NCBI GenBank assembly: GCA_020226215.1
Contig: CM035233.1
Location: 17,255,701-17,319,700 of the forward strand
DNA from: Sindora glabra
Taxonomy: Eukaryota; Streptophyta; Magnoliopsida; Fabales; Fabaceae
Length of the DNA: 64,000 nucleotides
Direction of reading: 5' to 3'
Position numbers and translations under genes: made by a program
Shown here: one piece after another, positions 24,402-35,890 of the stretch
How positions within the stretch are numbered: the first letter of the stretch is position 1
How the letters are laid out: each line of letters starts with the position of its first letter
The notes under the pieces: model-generated
The model's input: only the letters and a program-made list of their open reading frames with translations
Told to the model about the DNA's origin: nothing
Databases searched by the model: none

Positions 24402-24697
24402 CGGCTCAAGAGCCAAATTGGAGAAGAAAAAGAGAGAAAACTCTTAATTGGATAATAAAATTGTTATTCAACTGATGATTAAAAACTATAACTTTGATGG
24501 GGTATTTATATCTACTAATAGGGCAAATTTATCTTTAAAAAATCCCAAAAATCTCTCCCTATTAATGTAAATATTTTCAATCAAGAATTTTCTAAAATTA
24601 TCTACTTCCTTCCCTAAGCTAGAGAATTCTAGAATATTCTTTTACTTCTAGACTGGACTGTGTCTCAAACTAGGCTTTTCATTGGGCTTCTGTTCCA
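24402..24697 (-). repeat. 5' LTR of Ty3/gypsy element
   Basis: 296 bp. On the minus strand it starts TGGAACAGAAGCCC and ends GGCTCTTGAGCCG (terminal CA changed to CG). The right flank is CTAGT. Confidence 0.92.
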
Positions 24698-24702
24698 CTA
24701 GT
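24698..24702. repeat. Target-site duplication CTAGT, right
   Basis: Exact match to 19114-19118. Confidence 0.9.
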
Positions 24703-27658
24703 AGCAAAATGGTTTCCTGGATTTTTGAAATATAAGAAATTAACCCAGTCTCAGATTGAATATTCACCTACACATAACTTAGATTTTATATTTCACATCA
24801 CAAATTATAGTAATCTCAACCATTCATTGGTACATGATATCATTATCATATCACACACAACCAATTATAGGTAATCATCACATTTACAATTAGTCATTAA
24901 GCCTAAAACACAGATAAATTATCATAATCAAACCAAGTCCATGTAATCATATCAAACAGTAATATCCAATCATAAACAAAGTTGAATTGTCACATCACAT
25001 CACATAACTACTTATAATAAACATACATGCATTCACATTTGGATTTCTAGGTCAATCTTATCTCTTTCACAAGATATTTGCTGGGAATTTTCCATCAAGC
25101 TTTCACATCCTCACACTTCTCATTTCAAATGCCACTCTTAGTATAATTTATGATGTAATAAATTCACTAGAGTTCACCTATGCTAGTCACAATTTGAACA
25201 CAAGTAGCTATTTATCATCATAGGGCAAGTCAATGCCCATGACATAATATATATGGCAGCATTACCATGTCCTTTTACATAGCCACAACACTAATTTATA
25301 TTTTGATATGAATCACACTATGGTATCTAGCATACAAGTAACAATATAATTCCAAGCTTAATATAAATATCATTTACCATTGTATTTCAATTATGATTCA
25401 ATCAATAGATGGTAGTTTCTTCACGATGCCTTATAAGCTTGTTCAAACAATATTCTCTCAAATAGACAATTAATAATCCATCACAATTATTAATTTTCTA
25501 TTATTTACACATGGCTAGTAGATCAATTTTGTAGTATATTATCATTCAAAATTATAGTAATAAAAATTTAAATATAAACCAACATATGATCCATATCGCT
25601 TACAAAAAGGATTATAAGGTGGGATATATACTTACTTAGAAGGGTCATCTATTTAATTCATGAAGTTCCAAAACACCCGTGATTATCTTTCACTTTCTTC
25701 CTACCTATAATTTATAAGAATTATTTATAGATAAATAAACATTCCATATTTTCTTCCTAACTATCTTAGTTCTAATTTTATATCATGATATATTAACAGT
25801 TAACTCATAAAATCAACATAGGCTTTTTTATATATAATGATCTATGTATCAAACTTATATAAGCAAATATATAAAAATGTAACGCCCCTAATAGACTTTA
25901 GTTACATCATTCTATTAGTTTAGATTATTACTTCCTCATATTTTAAAATCACCATGAAGAGATCAAGGCTTCCATAAATGAAGGTTTTCCCAAATCAAGC
26001 TCTAAATACCAAAATGTTAAAACTTTATGCCAAAAGTATATTCCATTATTATCATTTTATAGGACTATGCACTTGCTTTCCTATATTCCCACATTTATCT
26101 AGAGAGATCATATTTTATGTATATTCTAGAGATTTTACAACATGCAAAAATATAGAGATTAAAAATATAAAAGCTCTAATTATGCTAATTCAACATTCTA
26201 TAGCATAAAATTATATTTTAATATTCCATATCATACTTTGCTCATTTTCTAAAATTAGTTCCTTAATCAAAGATTCACCATAATGTAAGAATTCTTTGAT
26301 TACGACCATATAAGATATTAAAACTCAAAGCTTCAGAAAGATTCTATTTACTTCCCTGTTATTATTTATATCATCACCTTTTAATATTTTTAAGGTTATT
26401 ACAAGGATGCTATAGATTTTTGCAACTAAGAGTTCCTCTAGACCAATTATAAAACACTAAAAATACTATGACTTCAAGCTTTAAGAATGTTCTAATCATG
26501 GTATTTTAACATTCTAGATTATTAATTTCTAGTCTTCTCAAGACTAGAAAGGAAAGACCTGGAATAATTCAGTATTTAGGGATTTTCTAAATTATCTTCA
26601 AGCAAACTATAATATTAAAATGTCATGATGGAAGTACATGTCGATAAAGTATTTCTAGAGTGGTTTACTTTCATCCTAGGAAGCTTCTAGTAACTCCACA
26701 CTACCGATGGAAGTACATGTCAATAAAGAAGAAGGAGCAGTGACTCCCCTATTCTATCATTTCAGGCATCATGTGGCGGAGCTGTTTCAAGCTTTATGGG
26801 TTGCTAAAGGTTTGACGAGGTGGACAAATGAGAGGAAATGTGGCACAACAAAGAAAAGCACTTTGGCAACCTAAAAACACTATGTGGAGGAAGGGAAAAC
26901 AAGATAGAGAGAGATAAAGGTGCATGCAAGAAACCAACCCTATGAATAGTGACCGCTCATCAGCTAAAGAAGGCTAGCTTCAATACCGAGTAAAGGAGGA
27001 GGCAGGAGATGGAGGAAAAAGGAAGAAATAGGAGAAGGAGAGAGAAAGTGAGGCAATGTGACAAGAGAGGGAGCCAATAAAGAGGAGTGAGGAAAGAGAA
27101 ATGCAAAAACATGAGCTAAGGGTTATTATCCTATACTTTGTGCACAATATAAGCTCATTTTCAATATAGATTCTCAACCCTCCATTTCAATTTGAAAATA
27201 ATCTACTCATTGATTTATTTTTTTAAAAAAATGTAGTTTTCAATTACTTTCAACCATCTCCCAATATATTATTTGAAAGTTCTAAAATAATTATGTTAAC
27301 CTTCCACAATTCCCAACAAATAATCTATCAATACAAACAATTTATTTCATAAATTCCACACTCTCCAGTTTTACATTTTTCAATAGAATATTTTAATATC
27401 ACTTTTGATAAATAAAATCTTAATACTCCCATTTTTATAAAACTAATTTTATTTACAATCTCAACTTAATTATTTTTAATTTTTTCTCAATATAAATATA
27501 TATATGTAATAACCTAATAATTTTGAAAGCCCTAAAATAAATATCAAAGATTAGAAATTTAAAACTATCTATTAATTGAATAAATAAATAAAAATAAATA
27601 TTTTATAGGCATTGAAATTTATAAAATTTTAAATATTATCCTCGAGTATTACAACTTT

Positions 27659-28151
27659 AAATGCAAAAACTATTTGGTATGATTTGATGATAAGGGCTCA
27701 GAATAATTTACAAGTTATTTTAATAATTTCACATCTAACAATTCTCAAACTATATCTCAAATTTTGAATTATATATAGTATTTTGAATTCCTTAAAGCAT
27801 TAGTTACAATATTTTATTGCTTAGGTTATACACACAAACACACAACAAACAATTTATTGATATAAGAGAAAACATCTAAAGGAAAATGAATTGTGGATAA
27901 AAGCTTTACTATTCCAATTTAAAGCTTTACTCTTAATTCTCATATAGCATGTAGATTCTGAATTTTGGCAAGCACCAAAATGATTTGGTAGAATGAGAAT
28001 TAAAATCAAGTACTCCTTGCAATTCTGCAAATTGGAAAAGAAGAAAATTAAAGGAAACCCATTCACTTATAGACAAAAGAAGAAATAATAAACATATTAA
28101 GAAATAACTGATGAAAGAAAAAAATCACAATAAAAATGATTTGGAAATGTG
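27659..28151. other. Sequence between two solo LTRs, no gene seen
   Basis: AT-rich. A 70-codon minus-strand open frame (28066-27854) shows no motif or splice context that I trust. Confidence 0.4.
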
Positions 28152-28156
28152 GCGAT

Positions 28157-29680
28157 TGTTGACCTTAGCCCCATTTAAAAATGTTTTGATGATAATAACA
28201 CATTTTAACTTTCTTGGATTTGATGAAGAATACATATTGTCCGTGAATGTAAAAAGGTGAAGATTGAAGATATTGGGAACTTGGTTAGAGTTTTAGGACA
28301 AATTGTAGGACAATTTGTACGAGAGGAATTTCATTTAATGGGTTTAGATGTTTTCATGAGAAAATATGTTTATCAAAGTTAAAACTTGTTTCAAAACAAT
28401 CTTTATTGAGTTTGGAAACATTTTTGCAAAGAAAATTATGTTTTTAAAAATTCATCTTTCAAAAATCTTGAAAAATAGAGGTTCAATCGATTGACAAATC
28501 GATTCCAAGAGTACTAGAATACCTAAATCAATTGACCAATCAATTCTAGACATCCAAAGAGCAAACTAAAATACCCAAATCATTTAACCAATTAATTTTT
28601 GGCTTCTGAAAAGGAAATTGGCCAAAATGAATCAATCAACCAATTGATTCCATATTCAAAACCAAACTTGATTTGAATTAATTGATAAATTAATTCCATC
28701 TCTAGTTACCCCTATTCAAAATTAAATTTTCATCAAAGGAAAATTGATTGGCCAATCAATTCTGCACATCCAAAAGTGAATTGAGTTTGGGTAAATTAAT
28801 TGACCAATCAATTCATCATGTGATATTTTTAAATGAATAGCTAGGTGAATCGATCAATCAATCGATTCACCATGACATTTTCAAATTTTCAAAGAGCACG
28901 TGAATCAATTAATTAATTGATTCACAAGGCACCAACTACTCTATAATGGCTATATTTTATGAGTAATAGATTTTTAACCCTTCCAACCTCTATATGAAGG
29001 CTTGAACTCGATTTGAAAACATAAGATAGAGCTTTCATTGTTACATTGACATAAGATATTCTTCTCTTTCTCATTTTTATCTTACAAATCCCTTGAGTTT
29101 ACAACATTAAATTCCTTTTATTAGTTCTTCATTGTGTATTATAACTATTAGAATTTGTAAGCCTCTCTTTTGATTCCAAACCATTTATTTACTATATATT
29201 AGAGTGATGTATCTTTAGGAACTTTAAAAGTATTGGATCTCTTGATAGATTAAATCTTTGAGAGAGGAATCTTAAAAGATTGCAGAAAAAACAAAGACTT
29301 TTATTGAGATTTCTTCAAGTGCCCTTAAACTTGAAGAGATAGTGAATTTATTTTCGAAACCTAAGTTAGGTAGACTTGATAGTGGATGCAATCCTTGGAA
29401 GTGTTGGATCTTCAAAGCTAAACCACTAGGAATTGTTAAGTTTGGTTCTCTCTATCCCTATCTCTTATTTATCTACTCTATACTCTGTTTTGCCGATTCA
29501 AACTATGATTATAATATACTTGCTTCATATTAAGTTGATTATTCTTGTAAATATCATTGGCTTTCTATTTTCAACTTTAAACAAACTTCTAGTGATTTAT
29601 CAAAACAATTCACTCTACTTTTGATTTTGAAATTGTTTTATACCCAATTCACCCTTTCTTGGATAAAGTCTTGAATAACA
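28157..29680 (+). mobile_element. Solo LTR D, 1.5 kb, with palindrome array
   Basis: Begins TGTTGACCTTAGCCC and ends TTGAATAACA. It is flanked by GCGAT (28152-28156) and GCAAT (29681-29685), a 5-bp duplication with one G-to-A mismatch. The beginning (GTTTTGATGATAATAACA) and the end (CCAATTCACCCTTTCTTGG) are of a kind common in large plant Ty1/copia LTRs, so copia is my inference. There is no coding region; the open frames at 29342-29624 lie in the LTR's 3' part and have no motif. Confidence 0.8.
28482..28924. repeat. Array of nine ATCGATT-type palindromes
   Basis: Nine imperfect palindromes of the form GAATYRATTGRYMAATYRATTC occur near 28482, 28526, 28577, 28629, 28676, 28741, 28793, 28847 and 28901, spaced 44-65 bases apart. 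Sequence between them is unrelated or only weakly similar. Confidence 0.85.
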
Positions 29681-29685
29681 GCAAT

Positions 29686-30932
29686 GATGAAGACAATGAC
29701 TCAGAAATATAATATTCAGGGCAATTGAAACACTTGTTCTAAAACATTGTAATATTCTTCAAAATGAATTTGCCCCGTTGTTTACATGGTAGAAAACAAA
29801 ATGGTTTGTGAAGCCCAACTCAAATAAGCCAGCCAGAAAAACTAGCTTTAGTTGTCAATCTTGGTTGAGTTCCTATTTCTGTCCTGCATAAAATAGCAAA
29901 GTCAATAACTGCCATATAGTCCTAATTTCAGTCTTTCCATAAAATCCAACTCTAGAAAGCCTTGATATCATTCTCAAGTATATTCAACAGCATTAGTATC
30001 TGCTGGGTTGGGGTTTAACATAACTCAAAAGCACAACCTATAAAGCACACAACCCAAATTAAGGAATAGTTATTACAGAGTGCAACACTCATTAAGATCA
30101 GAATCATAGCTAGACTAGTTGAACTGAAACCCAAAAAAAAAAAAAATTGCACCTACTTTACTTGAAATGTAATCTTTTCATCAAATCAAAAACTACCTAA
30201 AAGCTATATAAAGCTGTTGATCAAGAACTTATACCAAACATGTGCGAATGGTGGTAAAATGAATTGCCTTAGAAGTGATGTAATGATTGTACTATACATC
30301 TAATCTCTGATCTTTGTTATTTCTGAGAATGCTGAGACCTTCTCTCTCTGTTCACAAACCATTGAACTGTTCTTCTGGCAATTGGCAACCAAATCTGCCT
30401 ATTCCTATCGTTTCACATTGTTTTCAGTCAAAGAATATTCTCTAAGCATATTTTTGTTCAATCCCAAACCCCAAAATCTAGAGAAAGCAGTGATTTCTGG
30501 CATTGATCTTTTCTCAATTGGATTCTCATTCACATAATTTGATGTATGACTCGAATTCCCTTGAGAATTGAATTTTTCAAGTGAATTAACCCTGCTTTCA
30601 ATTGAAATCTGCCTATGGTGCTTTATGTGCTATGTAGTGCTTGTAATTGGCTTCGACCGAGTTTAATTTCTTTCTTTTTTTCTTAGCTCCTACATGCCGC
30701 TGGTCCCTGGCCAGTGTTTTGGACATCAATACTTGCTGATCGAGTATACTATCCATTACTCATGTTTTCAGGTTTCTACGAATTCAAGTGAACTCATGAA
30801 TTTGACAAGAATTCGTTTTTAATGATATTAACTTATAGAGTAGAGTAAAAATTTTGAAAGTGAATTCAAAACAGTAAGGATTATGGAACATCATCAGTTA
30901 TCTAACTATTCAACCTGTAACATCCTAATTAC
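29686..30932. other. Less AT-rich island, no exon identified
   Basis: Base composition is closer to genic DNA than elsewhere in the window, and it abuts the kinase pseudogene. I looked for the following kinase exon on the minus strand and did not find it. It could be intron, 3' flank or unrelated sequence. Confidence 0.4.
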
Positions 30933-31281
30933 CTCTGCTATTGCCTTTGGGGGTAGTCATCACTTGGTCTGGCATCCACACACTGCTTAGCTTTTATCTT
31001 CACTGCGTTTTGGTGTTGCCTAACACAAATCCAATGAAAAAGAAAAAAATTGTAAGAACTTACGAGTTTGACGACCAAAATCCTCCTTCCCCACTACTCC
31101 ATTGAACAAATCACATCATTAGTAGAAAGCACTCCGCCCAAAATTGGTACTCAAGTCATCAAACTATGCCGCCCTCGTGGTAGTGTATTATCAAAAGGCT
31201 TTCGCCCAGTAGAGAGCTCGAGCAATGTAACTCCATAACTATAAACATCATTTTTTTATGTGAGCTGTCCAGTTGCATATC
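30933..31281 (-). pseudogene. PTI1-like protein kinase, two-exon fragment
   Basis: Minus strand. Exon 1 (about 31281-31151) reads YATGQLT, then stop, then KNDVYSYGVTLLELSTGRKP and FDNTLPRGRHSLMT. Intron 31150-31020 starts GTACC and ends TTAG. Exon 2 (31019-30933) reads ATPKRSEDKSKQCVDARPSD and ends at a GTAATT donor. These are subdomains VIII-X of a PTI1-like Ser/Thr kinase, a cytoplasmic receptor-like kinase family linked to defence and oxidative signalling. Faults: Gln to stop, Trp to stop at the exon border, a missing Met codon, and a one-base deletion near DYP that shifts frame. The ATP-binding and catalytic-loop exons are absent. Kept introns show it is a decayed gene copy, not a retrocopy. 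Confidence 0.85.
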
Positions 31282-31861
31282 TTTAATATGAAAGATGAGA
31301 AATCTGCTAATTTAATTGAAAAGTATAGTTCTGAAAGGTAATGTCCGAATAATAGATGCTCTGTTAAGAAAAGAGGTCCATTAATTGACTAAGGACATTA
31401 AACCCAGCCATCAGAGTTATTGATTGGCATGAATATTTCACCACTGTTAACGAGAGGAGCAAGATACTCCTAAAATGTTTTATATATTACTTTATTCATA
31501 GTTGTCAAAGTGACTGGCACTCGAATAGAGTTAGAAGAGAATATATTACAATTGAAAATTGTCTTCCATGAAAAACACTATGACCACACCGGTCACTATT
31601 ATTTATTACAACGAAGTGATGGCATCAAACCAGAACCTCAGATAGCCACAATGGGTTCTGCAAACAACCAAATCAAACAATGAAATATGGACAAAACTAG
31701 TAATCTGTCATTCATTGCTTGTTGGTGTTGATCTGCAAGAATATGAATATACCCCTGTTAAAACCAAACAACGAAATTAGAGTTATGAATTTGCGCATTT
31801 TGCAATTGAATTGTCAATGAAATATTGGTTCTTGTTTTCCCTTTTTTCTCCCTTTATGTAG
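31282..31861. other. Upstream flank or intron of kinase pseudogene
   Basis: No further kinase exon could be recognised on the minus strand. Confidence 0.35.
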
Positions 31862-32050
31862 GATGGTGTTCACGTTGATTTATAAGCTCTTGAAAATCAA
31901 AATTCATCGCTGAGGAAGCCAAGGAGATTTTCGACTTTCAAGAGGGAGAATGCCGCTTGGGACCGTTCCTACTCTTTCGAGTTCTTCCCATGTTTCTTTG
32001 GTTTTTGTTATATATTAGAATTGTGTATTGTGGACAATCAATTGAATTAG
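31862..32050 (+). other. Possible terminal exon, product unknown
   Basis: A clean acceptor (pyrimidine run then TATGTAG, 31846-31861) precedes a 63-codon frame ending at TAG 32048-32050. It has a single in-frame TAA at codon 8, then 54 open codons including RKPRRFSTFKRENAAWDRSY, with balanced codon use unlike the AT-rich surroundings. I do not recognise the protein. It may be the last exon of a decayed gene or chance. Confidence 0.3.
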
Positions 32051-32337
32051 GTTACTCTTTGATTTTTTCTTTTTTCTATTTCTGTCCAAATAATACAATT
32101 TCCAACTTCTATACTCAATAAAATATCTTTTTGTGCATTATTTGATTTGCCTTTCAAATTTTATTCCTATTTTAATTTACTGTACAGGTAAATATAATCT
32201 TGTTGCTACTATTTTAACAATACCATAGTTTCCTTTCAAAAAGGGAAAAAAAATCATGAATCAAATGTGTAAGAAAACATCAGTTCTAACATATCCACAG
32301 ACAAACGCACATACATAACGTAAACGTATAGAGATCC

Positions 32338-32373
<36 letters not shown>

Positions 32374-33445
32374 GGCCTTGATGGAAGCAGTTTCAAACCG
32401 CCCCCAGTAAATTTAGAAAAACTTTTTTAGGAAAATAGGGATAGTTTTCTAAGGATATGTCCAGTCCGAAACCACCTCTAAACTGCATTTTTTTTAGTGA
32501 TTTAAATTATTCCAAGACAAGTTCAATTGCATTTTGTGGAAATTTTGTATGAAACTGTCTTTTAATTCAAGGTCGAAAAGCATAGTTTGAAGAGATGCCA
32601 TGCTTACCAAAACATCCTCATTTCCGATCAGAGTAGCCTCTTAGCTGGGGAAAATAAAAAATTAGAGTTTCCATGCTGCAGCAGTACATCTAACAACTTA
32701 GGATAAAGAGTTTATTGTTTTTTAAAATAATTTTTTACTTTTTTAATAGAAATGAAATCTTATACATTATAACTATTTTTATAATTTATCTTTAAAAATT
32801 GCAACTCTAAATATATAATTTAAATTTGATATATTCTTTTTTTTATTTTTTAAGGTAATTTTGTAATTTTTAATCATCATCTATTTTTTATTTTTCTTAA
32901 ATCCAAAATTAGATTTTTAAAAAAATTGAAAATAATTTTTAAAAATAAATAAAAGTATATCCAAACAAGGTCTTAGCCATAGATTTCTATGACTGAATGA
33001 TTACATACAACGAGAATGTGCTTGGTGCGTTCCCTGCGAAATTGGTTATTAAAAAAAATACTTTAACCTTCTGAGGTTAACAGAATTACGTGGACATTCT
33101 TTCTAATTTTAATGAAATTATACAAGTCTAATTGAGTTTAAAAATAACTTTTAAGTAGGCATTTAAAAACTTCTCCTCCCTATAACCTTCTAATCAAGTA
33201 TATTGGATATGTCATAACCTACCTACAATTATAACTAGTGCAGAACTATTATAAATAATCCTATAAGCCTTTTCAAAATTCAACCTTAATTTAACAAGTA
33301 ACAATCATCATCATAATTCTCACAAAATGCTTTTTGATTTTAAATTTGCATTGGGAATTCATGATCATTAGCCATTGAATTTATGTTTGTTAGAAATATG
33401 TAGGGACTATTCCAAAAAGTAAGTCAAAACAAATTATATATAAAA
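32051..33445. other. Non-coding stretch with (ATT)n
   Basis: No gene seen. Composition shifts back to AT-rich after about 32700. The segment 32380-32500 is richer in G and C and contains GAAACCRCC twice, unexplained. Confidence 0.4.
32340..32373. repeat. (ATT)11 microsatellite
   Basis: Uninterrupted TTA units. Confidence 0.95.
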
Positions 33446-33450
33446 TAATG

Positions 33451-34952
33451 TGTTAGTATATATGCCCTAAAACTAATCATATTAATAATTATAAATTTGA
33501 ATCGTGTTATTTTAATGATAATTTCAATTATCATATTTATATATATTATCTGCGTAGCATATTTAATTATGATAATAATCTTAGAATAATTATATTCTTA
33601 AATGTCCCTAATCATATATCATTATAAATTAAGTTGCTTTGATATGTTAAGACTAGTATGTGCGATGACTTATATAAGATATTAAGTCTGCAAATGAGTA
33701 CAAGTTAGAAAACTTGTATACTGGACTAACTCACCCTAAGAACACTACATGGATCGTTATATAAGTGTCATGAGTGATTCTTAATGATCATTATTAATAT
33801 GGTCATTTAATTTGAGATCTCAAAGATTCCCTACATGTGAATTTCATATTTTGATGCTATTCTATGTCACTTATGGTTGAGTGAATGCAAGGGTAATTAT
33901 TGAATATGTCACATATCATGCGAAGGGATTTGTGTGATCAAGATAGAATTTGCCTCTCTTATATAACAGGAGTAACATCTGTGGATCCCTTGATTAAGTA
34001 AAGCTAAAAAAATACATAGTCATGCTCAGATGAATTGAATATGTCACATATCATGCAGAGGGATTTGTGTGATCAAGATGGAATTTGTCCCTCTTATATA
34101 ATAGGAGTAACATCTGTGGGCCCCTTGATTAAGTAAAGTTGAAAAAATACATGGTCATACTCAGATGAATTGATATGAGATGTCAATTACATTTGCTTCA
34201 ATCAGCTTACTTGGGAATCAAGAAACTTTTGGATTGGGCTATATGAGAATGACACCATCCATATCTCGTGCTCAATCTAGATGTTTAAGATAAAAGGACA
34301 TAGATGATGATCACATATAAAGGTTTAGTCGAATCACCGACTTTCTCATTACTTGGATAACAATGATATGTTGCTAGATACTGCTCATTGTTTATTATTA
34401 TTAATATGATTAATGATCATTACTAATGTAATGAGAGCCTATAGGGTCGCACACGTAGAGCCTAGTAGATTTAAAATTGATATACCAAATTGTTTGGGCC
34501 TAATATTTGGGAATTCCATGTTATAATTATAAGGCCCAATAATAAGCCTATAATTATACATAGAACAAAGCCCAATTAATTAGGATTTTCTATGCACCTA
34601 TTTAAATAGGCTTATCAGGTAATAATAGATGATAATTCATGCATCCCAAAGCATAGAAAAATCCTAGCACCCCTCCTTAACTATAACTCGTAAAGAGGCA
34701 TAGCTAGTACTACGAGGCTAAAGAGAAGAGTTCCAACCAATGTTCGTGTGGATGTTCATTGATGATCTGCTAGTTCGTGTGGATACCTCAAAGTCTTCGG
34801 CTGAAAAGAAGTCGAAAAGGTGATCAACGAACGAATTCCTGAATCATCAAAAAGGTATTCCTTGAATTTTTATTCTAATCTAATGTTTTCTATGGATTCG
34901 TTGGTTGGGATAGATTAATTCCATTGCACTTGTTTGGCTCCCAATCCTAACA
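33451..34952 (+). mobile_element. Solo LTR E, 1.5 kb, perfect TAATG duplication
   Basis: Starts TGTTAGTATATATGCCC and ends CCAATCCTAACA, flanked on both sides by TAATG (33446-33450 and 34953-34957). A TATA-like CTATTTAAATAGG lies at 34598-34610, at the same relative place as the TATA box of solo LTR B, with which it shares the TTGATTAAGTAA..GATGAATTGATAT block. There is no coding content and no second LTR, so an internal region was lost by recombination between LTRs. Confidence 0.9.
33902..34171 (+). repeat. 135-bp tandem duplication inside solo LTR E
   Basis: Copies at 33902-34036 and 34037-34171, exactly 135 bases each, both starting GAATATGTCACATATCATGC and ending CAGATGAATT. About ten differences separate them by eye. 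Solo LTR B has one copy only. Confidence 0.95.
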
Positions 34953-35649
34953 TAATGAATGTTGTCTTATTCACAAAAGAATGGAGAATCCATGAGGTAA
35001 CATTCCCTCTTAACATGAAAGAGGTCTTCATAGTGGTGCCTTGGCCTGAGTATCTAAAAATGTAAGCTATAGAAGAGTGTTTGGAAACCAAGTGAAAAAC
35101 ATTATACTTAAGCAATAAAATTCACCATATCACAACATAATAACTTATATCATGTATAAATCCAAGCACACAAACTCTTTCTTAAACATGCTTAAGACAA
35201 ACCATGTCTTATTTAAAAGAATACCTCTCAAAGGTGATCTAACTACCATAGGTAGCATGAACTTGTTTAATAAATGTTATCAAACAAATTTCACAAGGAT
35301 AGCATTTATAGATTTAAGCAAAGTGAGTAAATCTTCTTGTGACTTGTGGCCATCCTTTTCCTTTTACAAATTTTATCCTTATCCTTCCATAGTATTTTTT
35401 ATCCCCTCATAAACTAGCACAAGGATTCATTCCTTAAGCCTTAATATAAACATAGTTCAACCTTACCATTATTATTTCATAAGCACAACACACAAAAATA
35501 AAATTCAATAATTTCCATCCCAATTGGTTTCACAATGAGTACTAGATTCATTCCATACCAAATTGTTCATGTTAAAATCGTTCATCATCCTATTACATGT
35601 ATAGAGAGGTACAATTTAATTAAAATTCTTAAAACATTTTAATTTTTTT

Positions 35650-35890
35650 AAAAGAACATGATATAATCAATTACCATCAAGCAAAGGTAATTATAGGCCA
35701 TTATAATTGATTACTATATTAATTTAACTATAGTAATTTATTACCTAATTGATTATCGTTAGATAGAGGCAACTCTATCCTCTAGTAATTGATTACTAAA
35801 TTAATTTTACAATGGTAATTGATTATTTAATCCATAATCATTAAGTAAAGATAACTTTCGCCCATAATATTCAATTATATAATTGATTAT
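35650..35890. repeat. Cluster of TAATTGATTA palindromes
   Basis: TAATTGATTAC, TAATTTATTAC, TAATTGATTACTAAATTAAT and related forms occur at least six times in 240 bases, alternating with TAGAGGCAACT-like spacers. It is distinct from the 28482 array, but similar in style. Confidence 0.7.

Larger units (their letters stand above)
19119..24697 (-). mobile_element. Complete but inactive Ty3/gypsy retrotransposon
   Basis: 5579 bp with two LTRs (19119-19413 and 24402-24697), a primer binding site for initiator Met-tRNA (24386-24398), a polypurine tract (19414-19424), and gag, protease, reverse transcriptase, RNase H and integrase remnants in that order on the minus strand. Perfect CTAGT duplications flank it. 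By eye the LTRs differ at about 40-45 of 295 positions, roughly 15 percent, so the insertion is old. Nearly every domain carries stops. Domain order places it in Ty3/gypsy (RNase H before integrase); initiator-Met priming fits the chromovirus side, but I see no clear chromodomain. Confidence 0.95.
18590..27653 (-). mobile_element. Solo LTR C, about 3.5 kb, split by a Ty3/gypsy insertion
   Basis: Minus-strand LTR of the same family as 3226-6955. It begins TGTAATACTCGAGG at 27653 and ends at 18590. Flanks are ACTTC (18585-18589) and ACTTT (27654-27658), a 5-bp duplication with one mismatch. Colinearity with LTR A is seen on both sides of the insert: the 25060 region matches 5960-6030, the 24720-24900 region matches 6190-6350, and the 18620-19100 region matches 6400-6930. 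The repeat is broken only by the element at 19119-24697 plus one copy of its target duplication. The LTR proper is about 3480 bases. It has no coding content. Confidence 0.75.

Noticed and set aside
25878..27653. TGTAACGCCCC..TATTACA taken as a separate 1.8 kb LTR
   Set aside because: The flanks AAAAA and ACTTT do not match, and homology to LTR A continues past 25878 to 24703, so 25878 is internal to LTR C.
28482..28924. Repeated palindromes that could suggest a CRISPR array
   Set aside because: Spacers vary in length, repeats are imperfect, there are no cas genes, and the host is a plant. They lie within an LTR.
32580..32700. Possible upstream kinase exon
   Set aside because: The minus-strand frames give no convincing match to PTI1-like N-terminal or catalytic-loop blocks.
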